A stretch of 64,000 nt of DNA from NCBI GenBank assembly GCA_019391515.1, contig JAHXQP010000025.1:248001-312000 (forward strand). Reading direction: 5' to 3'. The stretch is from Clostridiaceae bacterium. Lineage in GTDB: Bacteria; Bacillota; Clostridia; Tissierellales; Sporanaerobacteraceae. Positions 54,247 through 62,460 of this stretch are shown here, in pieces. Made by a program: the position numbers and the translations under genes. Each line of letters opens with the position of its first letter. The first letter of the stretch is position 1. The notes beneath the pieces are model-generated. The model ran no database searches. It was not told the DNA's origin and saw only the letters and a list, made by a program, of their open reading frames with translations.

Positions 54247-55353
54247 CTAATTACTTAAAATACTCTTGTATAATTCATCATTTAATTTAATATTATATTG
54301 CCTTTCGTAGTAATCAAACATATAGTCTTTAAAGAAATCTTCTTCTATCGTGCCTTCATAGTTGTTCATTGTCATCCACACTAAAGTAAGTGGAGAGTCT
54401 GCATTGGGAGCGCCCCAATTAAACATTCCTCTTGGCATATTATAAACTTGCTTGTTTTTCACTGCGTTTATCTTTGACCAATCTTGCCCATCAAATTGAT
54501 TGTTTAAGTACTTATCTGCATTAGTTCCACCAAAATCATATATTACATCTGGATTCCATTCATATATTTGCTCCATACTTACTTGAACTCCATCTCCATC
54601 TGTACCTGATGCACAGTTTATTAGACCAGTTTTTACAAGCCAATCATCACCATAATAATTTCCACCTCTAACAGCTATAATTCCTCCATCATTTGAATTT
54701 ATCATTATGGCTTTTTTCTTATTTTCTCCTACTTTTTCTAGTGGCTCCTTTACTATTTCATTGGCCTTTTTCCACTCTTCTTTTAATGAATCACTTTCAT
54801 CTTTTTCAAATATATCTCTCATTAATTCGTCTATTTTAACAGACCATTCTTCATTTCTAGAGTCATTTTGAAAAAAATCTACTACTGGTACTCCTACTTT
54901 ATCTAAACCTTCTTTCTGAGTATCTCCATATACTAAAATTAAATCCGGTTTTAAATTCATAAGTTCTTCTACATTAGAAGTATATCCATCTATAAAACTA
55001 GTGTTAATATCTTTCCAATTTGGAATTATAAGTTCTAATATTTCTGGATTTGCATTGGAAAACCCTTTTGGATGAGAACCTACAATTTTAGTAGTATCCT
55101 TTACAACTGATGCAAAAGTTGCTGGTAGTGGTGGTGCTATTATTACTACTCTATTTATATTTTCTGCAACTGGTATTTCTACTTCTGCTCCTGTTAAATC
55201 TACTATTTTTTTAGTTTCAGACTTAGTCTCTACACTTTCTGTCACTGCCGGTTTATTTTCAGGCACAGTTTTTTCTTCATTATTCTTATTACATCCACTT
55301 AATGCTAAAGTAAATGTCAACCCTGCTATTAATAACGTATATTTTTTATTCAT
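54247..55353 (-). CDS. btuF: corrinoid/iron-complex-type binding lipoprotein (BtuF-like)
   Basis: The 368-aa lipoprotein has a lipobox (LTFTLALSGC, Cys near 21) and a PeriplasmBP fold: VVIIAPPLPATFASVVKD, VEELMNLKPDLILVYG, EEWKKANEIV, the long connecting helix and YEWNPDVIYDFGG. Such proteins capture cobalamin, heme or siderophores for FecCD permeases. A cobalamin riboswitch heads the operon, favouring corrinoids. AGGAGG precedes the start, 9 bp after the ATPase gene. Confidence 0.88.
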   Translation of the reverse strand: MNKKYTLLIAGLTFTLALSGCNKNNEEKTVPENKPAVTESVETKSETKKIVDLTGAEVEIPVAENINRVVIIAPPLPATFASVVKDTTKIVGSHPKGFSNANPEILELIIPNWKDINTSFIDGYTSNVEELMNLKPDLILVYGDTQKEGLDKVGVPVVDFFQNDSRNEEWSVKIDELMRDIFEKDESDSLKEEWKKANEIVKEPLEKVGENKKKAIMINSNDGGIIAVRGGNYYGDDWLVKTGLINCASGTDGDGVQVSMEQIYEWNPDVIYDFGGTNADKYLNNQFDGQDWSKINAVKNKQVYNMPRGMFNWGAPNADSPLTLVWMTMNNYEGTIEEDFFKDYMFDYYERQYNIKLNDELYKSILSN

Positions 55354-55362
55354 AATTACCTC

Positions 55363-56133
55363 CTAGTCCAATAAGACAAAAGTTTTTTTATTTATTCCCA
55401 TACTTTTTAAATCTAGTATTTTAGATTTCATTCCAAAGTACACCTCTATATTCTCTTCGTTTAATATTTCTTCTGTTAGACCATATTCATAGCCGTCTTT
55501 ACCTAAAAATAAAGTGTAGTCTGAAATACTCATGGCATTTTCTGGGCTATGAGTGTTTATTATACAAGATATTCCCTTGCTCTTAGATAGATTTAAAATC
55601 TTGTCTAAAATTATCTTCTGATTTTTAAAATCTAAATGAGCTTCTGGTTCATCTAATATTATTAACTGTGACTCTCCTGCTATTGCCCTTGCTAAATACA
55701 CCATCTGAAGTTGTCCACCACTAAGCTCTGTACACTTCCTATCTTTTAAATGATATATTCCCACTTCTTCCATAGCAATTTTTGACTTCTCTTCATCTAT
55801 TTTCTTTGGCATACTAAATGGAGGTATTAATTTCGTCCTTCCCATTAGTACCAAATCATTTACTCTGTAAGGTAAATTAGTCTTTCCAGCTTGTGGAACA
55901 TAGGCTACTTCTTTTTTATTTAAGATTTGATCTACTTTACTTCCATCTAAGTAGATTTCACCACTGTTTAATTTAAATATACCTAGTAGACATTTTAAGA
56001 AAGTCGTCTTTCCAACTCCATTTTGCCCAAGTACTGAAACTATTGTATTGTGGTCTATTTCTAAATTTATATTACTTAAAATATTTGTCTTTCCATCATA
56101 AGAAAAGCATCCATTTTTCATTTCTAATTTCAT
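55363..56133 (-). CDS. btuD: FecE/BtuD-type ABC ATPase
   Basis: The 256-aa ATPase has Walker A GQNGVGKTT, Q-loop YVPQAGKTNLPYRVNDLVLMGR, signature LSGGQLQM, Walker B LIILDEPEAHLD and H-loop INTHSPENA. It powers the adjacent FecCD-type permease. It overlaps the permease gene by 4 bp (ATGA), showing translational coupling. Confidence 0.92.
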   Translation of the reverse strand: MKLEMKNGCFSYDGKTNILSNINLEIDHNTIVSVLGQNGVGKTTFLKCLLGIFKLNSGEIYLDGSKVDQILNKKEVAYVPQAGKTNLPYRVNDLVLMGRTKLIPPFSMPKKIDEEKSKIAMEEVGIYHLKDRKCTELSGGQLQMVYLARAIAGESQLIILDEPEAHLDFKNQKIILDKILNLSKSKGISCIINTHSPENAMSISDYTLFLGKDGYEYGLTEEILNEENIEVYFGMKSKILDLKSMGINKKTFVLLD

Positions 56134-57119
56134 TTTATATCTCTCCTAGTATAAGTATAGATAAACATTGGAGCACCTAAAATAGCCGTTAATATTCCTA
56201 TAGGAATTTCTGTTCCAGTGAGTGACCTTGCTATTAAATCTACTAAGACTAAAAATACAGCTCCCACTATTCCTGAAAAAGGTATTAAATATCTATTATC
56301 TGCTCCTATGATTTCTCTACATATATTTGGAATAAGCATTCCTATCCATCCAATTATTCCCGATACCATTACTGCACCAGAAGTTATTAATGTAGATGCC
56401 ATTATTACTAAAACCCTATGTCTCTTTGGATTTACTCCAAGGCTTTTTGCTTCTTCATCTCCTAGAGATAGAATATTTATTCTCCATCTTAAAATAAACA
56501 GTATTACTATTCCACTTATTATTGGAACACTTGCTAAAAATACTTTATCCATACTAGCTCCAGTAAAACTACCCATTAGCCAATATGTTATTGATGGAAG
56601 AGTTGATTCTGTATCTGCAATTAGTTTTATAAAAGAAGTTAAGGCATTGAAAAAAGAACCTACTATAACTCCTGATAACACTAGAGATAGTACAGAATCT
56701 TCTACTTTTATCTTTGCAATTAAATAACTTATGGCAACACTTAATATTCCAATTGAAAAGGATATTATAAGTAGTAGTTTAGATGAACCTGGAAATAACA
56801 GTAATGCTAGTGCCGCTCCAAATCCAGCTCCACTACTAACACCTAGTATATCTGGACTTACTAAATTATTTTTAAATATACCTTGAAAAGAAGTTCCCGC
56901 TACCGAAAGTCCAAAACCAACCAGTATATTTAATAATACTCTTGGAATTCTAATATCCCAGATTACAGCACTATTAAAGGATTCACCTGAAACATTATGA
57001 ATTTTATTTGAAAATGCTTCAATTACTTCTCTAGGTTCAATACTATATCTTCCTAAAAATAGAGATGCAAAAGAAACTAGGATTAAAATAATAATTCCTA
57101 GTGCTATTTTTTTATTCAT
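56130..57119 (-). CDS. btuC: FecCD/BtuC-type ABC permease
   Basis: The 329-aa permease has about nine or ten membrane helices and family motifs: IRIPRVLLNILVGFGLSVAGTSFQGIFKNNLVSPDILGVSSGAGFGA, LGDEEAKSLGVN and GFIGW-like SGIIGWIGMLIPNICREIIG. It moves the corrinoid (by riboswitch context) inward. It overlaps the methyltransferase gene by 8 bp. Confidence 0.92.
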   Translation of the reverse strand: MNKKIALGIIILILVSFASLFLGRYSIEPREVIEAFSNKIHNVSGESFNSAVIWDIRIPRVLLNILVGFGLSVAGTSFQGIFKNNLVSPDILGVSSGAGFGAALALLLFPGSSKLLLIISFSIGILSVAISYLIAKIKVEDSVLSLVLSGVIVGSFFNALTSFIKLIADTESTLPSITYWLMGSFTGASMDKVFLASVPIISGIVILFILRWRINILSLGDEEAKSLGVNPKRHRVLVIMASTLITSGAVMVSGIIGWIGMLIPNICREIIGADNRYLIPFSGIVGAVFLVLVDLIARSLTGTEIPIGILTAILGAPMFIYTYTRRDIK

Positions 57120-58122
57120 TTATATTGCCCTTTTTAAATATAGTCCTTGGATGATTTTCAATTTCCACTTCTACAAGTGAATACTTATTTAAACTTTCCA
57201 TTACTAAACTTTCTGGCTTTAAAATGTCTAATCCATTTAAATTACCTGAAAGCCATCCTAGTATAAAGTTCTTAGGCTTAGTAAAATCATCATTCATTTG
57301 ATGAGTGCTCACATATAAATATCCTTCATCATCTAAGGAATTATAAATTTTATCACTCATATTATCCATGTCTTTTACAAAGTCTAAAACTCCTGAAGTT
57401 ATGATTAAATCGTATTTTTCTGTAGGTATATAAGTATTAAAATCTCCTACTTCAACTTCTACTCTGTCTTCTACTTTATTTTCTGCTATAACGTCTTTTG
57501 TAAAGTTAATAACTTGTGCTTGGTCTATTAATGTACATTTTGCATTTGGGAAATTCTTGGCGATTTCAACTAAAAGAACTCCTGAACCACAACCTAAATC
57601 AAGTACTTTTATTGATTTATTTTCATCAAATAATGACTTCATAAGCTTTACAAATCCTTGTACTCTACCTAAGTACATTGAATTTCTAGCTCCTCTTCCC
57701 ATTGACCTAAAGTCAAAGAAATCAGATCCATTGTCTTTATTTGCATTATCTCTATCTGCTCCATTTTTCAATAAATCATGGATATTGTCTATATTGGTTA
57801 AATCTTTCCAGTATAGAAGGTTTTCACCTAGATACATATTAGATTTTTCATTTAAAAAGTAATTAGTTTCCTCTGTATTTTCAAAGATTCCATTTTCATA
57901 TTTTATGTAATCCATAGATACTAAGGATTTCAAAAAATACTCTAAATTCTTTTTATCTAAATGTAATGATTTAGCTAGTTCATCTATAGATTTTCCAGTT
58001 TCTAAATAGTTGAATATATTAAGTTCTAATGCCGTATAGATAAGTTTTGTCTCTAAATATTGAAATGTTAAATTTATTAATTTGCTACCATCGTATTTTG
58101 GTAATTCATTTGCGTTTTTCAT
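57112..58122 (-). CDS. SAM-dependent O-methyltransferase-like protein of the B12 operon
   Basis: The 336-aa protein has an N-terminal helical dimerisation domain with a winged helix (ETKLIYTALELNIFNYLETGKSIDELAKSLHLDKKNLEYFLKSL) and a C-terminal Rossmann methyltransferase with the SAM loop KVLDLGCGSGVLLVEIAK. This matches the plant-type O-methyltransferase class that includes BzaC, which methylates the lower ligand of anaerobic cobamides. It is the first gene under a cobalamin riboswitch and is coupled to the importer, so a role in cobamide modification is a reasonable hypothesis. The substrate is not known from sequence. Confidence 0.88.
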   Translation of the reverse strand: MKNANELPKYDGSKLINLTFQYLETKLIYTALELNIFNYLETGKSIDELAKSLHLDKKNLEYFLKSLVSMDYIKYENGIFENTEETNYFLNEKSNMYLGENLLYWKDLTNIDNIHDLLKNGADRDNANKDNGSDFFDFRSMGRGARNSMYLGRVQGFVKLMKSLFDENKSIKVLDLGCGSGVLLVEIAKNFPNAKCTLIDQAQVINFTKDVIAENKVEDRVEVEVGDFNTYIPTEKYDLIITSGVLDFVKDMDNMSDKIYNSLDDEGYLYVSTHQMNDDFTKPKNFILGWLSGNLNGLDILKPESLVMESLNKYSLVEVEIENHPRTIFKKGNINE

Positions 58123-58363
58123 AATATCCTCCTAATATATAATATGTTTTTTATAGTACATATTAGGCTATGTCTTTTTCATAATATTAATTACCTCCCC
58201 ATCGAAAGCTTAATAGATAATTAGGCAGGTCTCCTGACTTAAAGATTTAAAATACCTCACCTTCCCAGTTTCCCAGTGGTTTATAAGGTACAACTCTTTT
58301 TACAGTAGCGAGGGCTGTTGTGGATTTTAACCACATTCCCTATTAAGTTACTAACACCTAATT
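58123..58363 (-). promoter_or_regulatory. cobalamin (AdoCbl-type) riboswitch and leader
   Basis: On the minus strand P1 forms from 58357-58363 with 58219-58225. Between them lie the class hallmarks GGGAA, a GTGG...CCAC hairpin, AGCCCTCGCTACTGTAA, ACCACTGGGAAACTGGGAAGG and AGTCAGGAGACCTGCC. Downstream, CCTAAT...ATTAGG (about 58130-58165) can fold over the AGGAGG of the methyltransferase gene, suggesting translational control. A four-codon ORF (ATG-AAA-AAG-ACA-TAG) with GGGGAGG lies between. Confidence 0.95.
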
Positions 58364-58407
58364 TATTATATTGTATAGCTCAATTATACTTCCATTGATA
58401 ACCACTG

Positions 58408-58560
58408 TCAATGAGAACTATTCTCTATGCAGCACATTAATAATTTTAACCAGTTACCTATATACTCCTTGTCCCTTACAATACCATATATTAATTTCCT
58501 TGCCTCCATAAGCCTAGCTAGTATTTCATTTTTAACTCTGGATCAGTTTTCATTGTTTAT
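58408..58560 (-). pseudogene. fragment of a small conjugative-element protein
   Basis: A minus-strand frame reads EN-stop-SRVKNEILARLMEARKLIYGIVRDKEYIGNWLKLLMCC to a TGA at 58408, with no start codon and a stop before the conserved-looking part. It lies between the riboswitch and a short intact gene, among other element scars. The family is not recognised. Confidence 0.45.
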
Positions 58561-58577
58561 TCACCTACTTTTTTATG

Positions 58578-58778
58578 CTATAAAGCCTCAATTAATGTTG
58601 CCCTTTCGTTTTCTATCTCAAAAATTAAGAAATCACTATCTTCTTTAACACACTCTTTTTCATATCTAAATTCCTTATCAATTAACATTTCAAAATAGTT
58701 TGTTTCCACGTTTAGTTCAAAAACTGGACATTGGTCAAATCTAACATCCCCAACATAAATTGCTCTTATTCTTTTCAT
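58578..58778 (-). CDS. hypothetical 66-aa acidic protein
   Basis: ATG 58778 follows GGAGTGAGTTAA. The product (KRIRAIYVGDVRFDQCPVFEL to RATLIEAL) is acidic, soluble and mostly beta by eye, with one Cys. I do not recognise it. Its upstream 50 bp recur at 60539-60596 and the DNA further upstream holds a coupling-protein fragment, so it probably belongs to a conjugative element. Confidence 0.6.
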   Translation of the reverse strand: MKRIRAIYVGDVRFDQCPVFELNVETNYFEMLIDKEFRYEKECVKEDSDFLIFEIENERATLIEAL

Positions 58779-58840
58779 TTAACTCACTCCATTCTAAATA
58801 AGTATTTTCACGCCATCACTTGCTTACTTTTACTACACCT

Positions 58841-58884
58841 TATATTTTGCCTTTAGTTGGGATTGTGCCTGTAATATAATACTT
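58841..58884 (-). mobile_element. 44-bp scar of a VirD4 coupling-protein gene
   Basis: This stretch is nearly identical to about 690-735 inside the virD4 gene (codons for the SACIVLQAQSQLKAIY region), with a few substitutions and an insertion. No longer frame survives. It shows that a second, related element once occupied this site. Confidence 0.75.
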
Positions 58885-58943
58885 GTATTGAGATGTCTAT
58901 TTTATTTGATAATAATAAATAATTTCTCTACTATCATAAATAT

Positions 58944-59339
58944 CTAATATATGTTATTGTGCATCAATTTATATAAAAAATAAATAACCATAGATATAAT
59001 ATCGATTGCAAATATAATAAATAAAATTTTCAAACCCTTCTGAGCCTTACTTTTTAAATTTTTCTCATCTATATTTCTTAGATGTTTTTTAAACACATTT
59101 CCAGTTTCAATATTGTTTTCTAATTTATTAGTAGTACTTTCATCTGTTTCCATTACCAGCTCATCAATGGATATATTAAAAAATCTGCTTATTTTTATTA
59201 ATTTTTCAAGTTCCGGCGTTGTTTCACCTAATTCCCACTTTGAAATTGTTTGCCGAGAAACATTTAATTTTGAACCTAATTCATCCTGTGATAAACCTTT
59301 TTGTTTTCTCAATTCATATAATTTATTATTGAATGTCAT
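58944..59339 (-). CDS. XRE-family regulator with C-terminal membrane helix
   Basis: The 131-aa protein has an N-terminal Cro/CI HTH (LYELRKQKGLSQDELGSKLNVSRQTISKWELGETTPELEKLIKISRFF, residues about 6-62), a charged linker and one C-terminal membrane helix (ILFIIFAIDIISMVIYFLYK). It may therefore tether its DNA site to the membrane. It overlaps the CPBP protease gene by 14 bp; AAAGGAGAAAG lies in that gene's end. The pair probably forms one functional unit. Confidence 0.9.
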   Translation of the reverse strand: MTFNNKLYELRKQKGLSQDELGSKLNVSRQTISKWELGETTPELEKLIKISRFFNISIDELVMETDESTTNKLENNIETGNVFKKHLRNIDEKNLKSKAQKGLKILFIIFAIDIISMVIYFLYKLMHNNIY

Positions 59340-60258
59340 AGTATTTCTTTCTCCTTTTTATTTTCAAAGTCAATATAATAAATCCTAGTAAAACCAATGT
59401 ACATAATATACCTGCCTCTATTCCGTACTGTCCACCACTTAATACATTTAATTTTTCATTTGTTGTAAAATTAAATACAGATACTGTTTGTGATGCCCCA
59501 CTTAAAGTTATTCCAATAATTATTGCTAGCATAAAATTCCAGATGCTATGTACTGCACATGAAATCCAGATGTTTTCAAATTTTATTACCAATATAGACA
59601 TGTATACAGAAAATAATATTAGATTAATTAACCCTATAATGCTAATTAAATATCCATTCATAAATAATGTGGGAAGATGTGGCATCAAAAATGCCATAGA
59701 ACTAATAATAACTGCTAAAGGTAAACATATTCTTTCTTTGAGAGAATTCATTAGATATCCTCTGCACACAATTTCCTCCATAGCCCCTTGAATTACAAAT
59801 CCTCCAAAGTAGGCCCATATTAACTTCCAATCAATCTTATCATTCATTCCTGAAAAAATAATAGTATTGCTTGTGATACAAATCATAATCATAATTCCAA
59901 TTAAAAAAATTCCAAATACACAACCAAGCAAATAATAGGGAACGATAAGTTTTTTAGTCAATCCTATCTCTGTAAAGGTGTTCTTTTTTACTAATCTACA
60001 ATATAATAATGTAATTATTATATGAGTTGAAAATCCATAACATTTTAGCAGCATCATGATATTATCATTAGGCATCTCACCTTTTAAAAAATTATATCCT
60101 GAAAACTTCAATCCCGTTATAATAATAATTTCACCTAAAAACATAGAAGTAATATATATAAATAAGAAACCAAATAATTGTTTCACTACATAAATTGGCG
60201 TACTAACTTCCATATCATCTTTTGCTAATGGATTTAACTTTCTTATAACATTTCTCAT
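59326..60258 (-). CDS. CPBP (CAAX-type) intramembrane protease
   Basis: The 310-aa protein has about eight membrane helices and the three CPBP motifs: GAMEEIVCRGYLMNSL (EExxxR), SMAFLMPHLPTLF (FxxxH-like with His) and HSIWNFMLA (HxxxN/D). Family members process membrane proteins and often give immunity to bacteriocins. TTGAGGGGG precedes ATG 60258. It is the first gene of the pair with the XRE protein. Confidence 0.9.
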   Translation of the reverse strand: MRNVIRKLNPLAKDDMEVSTPIYVVKQLFGFLFIYITSMFLGEIIIITGLKFSGYNFLKGEMPNDNIMMLLKCYGFSTHIIITLLYCRLVKKNTFTEIGLTKKLIVPYYLLGCVFGIFLIGIMIMICITSNTIIFSGMNDKIDWKLIWAYFGGFVIQGAMEEIVCRGYLMNSLKERICLPLAVIISSMAFLMPHLPTLFMNGYLISIIGLINLILFSVYMSILVIKFENIWISCAVHSIWNFMLAIIIGITLSGASQTVSVFNFTTNEKLNVLSGGQYGIEAGILCTLVLLGFIILTLKIKRRKKYYDIQ

Positions 60259-60449
60259 ATACTATACCCCCTCAATTTTATAGATATAGTATAAATTTTT
60301 ATATGATATTTTGCTACCAAGAATGCTTGGAAATTTGTCAACCAAAGTTAACATTCTCTAAAAATGTAGCTTCAAAGGATTTTTTGTTACCTCTCGAATA
60401 ACTTGAAAATAATAATATTTGGCTATATTATATTGAATTACTATGTGTT

Positions 60450-60600
60450 TATAATATATATTTTTTAACATCTTCTAAACTTTCATATTCAAATATATCA
60501 TTAATTATAATTTCTAAAGTTATAACCCGTCACTCCCTTCTAGATAAGTATTTTCATACTATCACCTGCCTACTTTTAGTATATCTTATAATTTGTTAGA
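60450..60600 (-). mobile_element. second conjugative-element scar with 50-bp duplicated leader
   Basis: 60539-60596 repeats 58791-58848 at high identity, including a five-codon frame (ATG-AAA-ATA-CTT-ATC-TAG here; GTG start in the other copy) just before a GGAGTGA ribosome site. The following frame codes ITLEIIINDIFEYESLEDVKKYIL without a normal start. The rest of 60259-60712 shows no gene. Confidence 0.55.
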
Positions 60601-60712
60601 TTAATATATAGCTTTTAACTTCAAATATTTTTCTATATCCTTGACCCTCACACCATGAAAGGCTTTATAATATTATTGAGCTCAAAAATTCATACATGTA
60701 TGAGGTGGTTAG

Positions 60713-61531
60713 ATGTTAAAAATAGGTGACTTTTCTAAGCTTTCAAGAATAAGTATTCGTATGTTAAGGTATTTTGATGAAAAAGGTTTGTTAAAACCTT
60801 ATGAAATTGACAGTTTAACTGGCTATCGATATTATCATGAATCCCAGTTAACTACCGCTTGTACTATTATAGCTTTACAACAAATGGGATTTAGCATAGC
60901 TATAATTTTAGAAATATTAAATTGTGAATCAAATCCTAAAAAATTAGAAGAGTGTTTTGCTGAACAAAAAAATATCATAACTGAAAATTATCAAAATTCC
61001 ATACGTCAACTACAATTACTTGAAACATCACTAAGTCAAATGAGAAAGGATGAATATAAAATGAAATATTCTGTTATGTTAAAAAAATTCCCAAAGATGA
61101 AAGTAGCAAGTCTTCGTCAAATCATCCCATCCTATGAGGATGAAGGTATACTATGGCAACAATTGATGCCAGTTCTAACTAATAAAAAAGTTTCTTATCC
61201 TAATCCATGCTATTCCTTAGCAATTTTCCACGATAAAGAGCACAAAGAAAGTAATGTGGATGTGGAAATACAAATAGCTGTTGATGGAGATTATTCAAAT
61301 GAAGGTAGTATAATTTTTAAAGAAAGGCCAGAAACTTTAGTTGCTTCTGTAACTTTTAAAGGGCATTATAATCAAATTCATTTAGTTAATGAAACAGTTG
61401 CCCATTGGGTATCAAATAATAATTATATTTTTGATGGTCCAATGTTTAATATTTACCACGTAAGCCCTGCCACTGAAAACAATCCTGATAATTGGATTAC
61501 AGAATGCTGTTTCCCTGTTAAAGAAAGGTAA
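60713..61531 (+). CDS. MerR-family regulator with GyrI-like effector domain
   Basis: The 272-aa protein has a MerR HTH (KIGDFSKLSRISIRMLRYFDEKGLLKPYEIDSLTGYRYYHESQL, residues 3-47), a dimerisation coiled coil (about 75-120) and a C-terminal GyrI/BmrR-type ligand-binding domain (MKVASLRQIIPSYE...FKGHYNQIHLVNETVAHWVS). It resembles BmrR-type drug-sensing activators. ATGAGGTGGTTAG precedes the start. Its target is not obvious; the CPBP gene is divergent. Confidence 0.9.
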   Translation: MLKIGDFSKLSRISIRMLRYFDEKGLLKPYEIDSLTGYRYYHESQLTTACTIIALQQMGFSIAIILEILNCESNPKKLEECFAEQKNIITENYQNSIRQLQLLETSLSQMRKDEYKMKYSVMLKKFPKMKVASLRQIIPSYEDEGILWQQLMPVLTNKKVSYPNPCYSLAIFHDKEHKESNVDVEIQIAVDGDYSNEGSIIFKERPETLVASVTFKGHYNQIHLVNETVAHWVSNNNYIFDGPMFNIYHVSPATENNPDNWITECCFPVKER

Positions 61532-61533
61532 AA

Positions 61534-61641
61534 TAGGACTATCCATTTGTGATAGTCCTACTTAGCAAATTAAAATATAATAAATAGAACATTGCCTAAA
61601 TAATATACTCCCATCATACTAAATAAGGGCATATTATTTAG
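61534..61641. terminator. converging hairpins between the MerR gene and the 61.6 kb gene
   Basis: TAGGACTATC/GATAGTCCTA (61534-61560) follows the MerR stop by 2 bp but lacks a strong T-run. CTAAATAATAT/ATATTATTTAG (61596-61606 with 61631-61641) lies just after the minus-strand gene's stop. Both probably end transcription between the converging genes. Confidence 0.6.
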
Positions 61642-61648
61642 TCATTTA

Positions 61649-62065
61649 CTATTCTTTTATTTTAACATTCCATCTTTTTCTTGTTAAAACATATATTTTA
61701 GTAATAATGGTTGAAAAAATCAAAGAAAATATTATTAAAGCTATAATCCTTTGAAAACTCATAGTTTTATCTCTATCTATATAATTTGAATATATAGATG
61801 GAATAAACCATAGAAAAAATGAAGAAATAAATGTATAAATCTTAATCTTGATGAATTCTTCTTTATTCATATTTTCTAGCACCTTATAAGTTATCATTGA
61901 AATCAAAGGAAATAAAAATAGAACACCTATTGTTTTTACCGAGTCTATATAGTTCATCTTAAATCCAAATATATACAATGCACTAAAAAAATTTGATAGG
62001 ATTAAATTTACAATAATATCATGATGGAAAATTTTTTTTAGGTTTTCCGTATGATTAGTCTTCAT
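61649..62065 (-). CDS. hypothetical four-helix membrane protein
   Basis: About 138 aa with four hydrophobic helices (VNLILSNFFSALYIFGF, VLFLFPLISMITYKVL, FISSFFLWFIPSIYS, IIALIIFSLIFSTIITKIYV) and a basic C-terminus. ATG 62065 after GGAGTGACTAAA is preferred to an upstream in-frame start. No family is recognised and it is monocistronic. Confidence 0.65.
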   Translation of the reverse strand: MKTNHTENLKKIFHHDIIVNLILSNFFSALYIFGFKMNYIDSVKTIGVLFLFPLISMITYKVLENMNKEEFIKIKIYTFISSFFLWFIPSIYSNYIDRDKTMSFQRIIALIIFSLIFSTIITKIYVLTRKRWNVKIKE

Positions 62066-62379
62066 TTTAGTCACTCCAATCAAATAAAAATATTAATAAT
62101 TTTTTTAATAATACCTTCTTAATTTAAAACAACTTTGTTAAATGAAGTATTAAATGAAAATTTATGTATGCTGTGAATGTTGACATTACTAGACCACTAA
62201 CTAGGCTATGTTTTTATCTTTGCGGCTATAATTTTATATTAATTAACTTTATACGTCAAATTCCAAAATAATAAAATTATAATTGCAATATTATTTCTTA
62301 AATCCACTATATTTAGGTATTAGGTAAATAAAAAAATCTATAACAACTATTTTATAGTTATTTTTCAAACTACAATTTA

Positions 62380-62408
62380 TAGACTTTTATGAATATTGTT
62401 GATATAAT
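62380..62408 (+). promoter_or_regulatory. promoter of the saccharopine-dehydrogenase-like gene
   Basis: TAGACT (62380-62385) and TATAAT (62403-62408) are 17 bp apart, 52 bp before the ATG. The rest of 62084-62460 shows no gene or clear structure. Confidence 0.55.
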
Positions 62409-62460
62409 ATTCACAATTAGATGGTGGTAAATACACCAAAATAAGTTAGGGGGAATTGTT

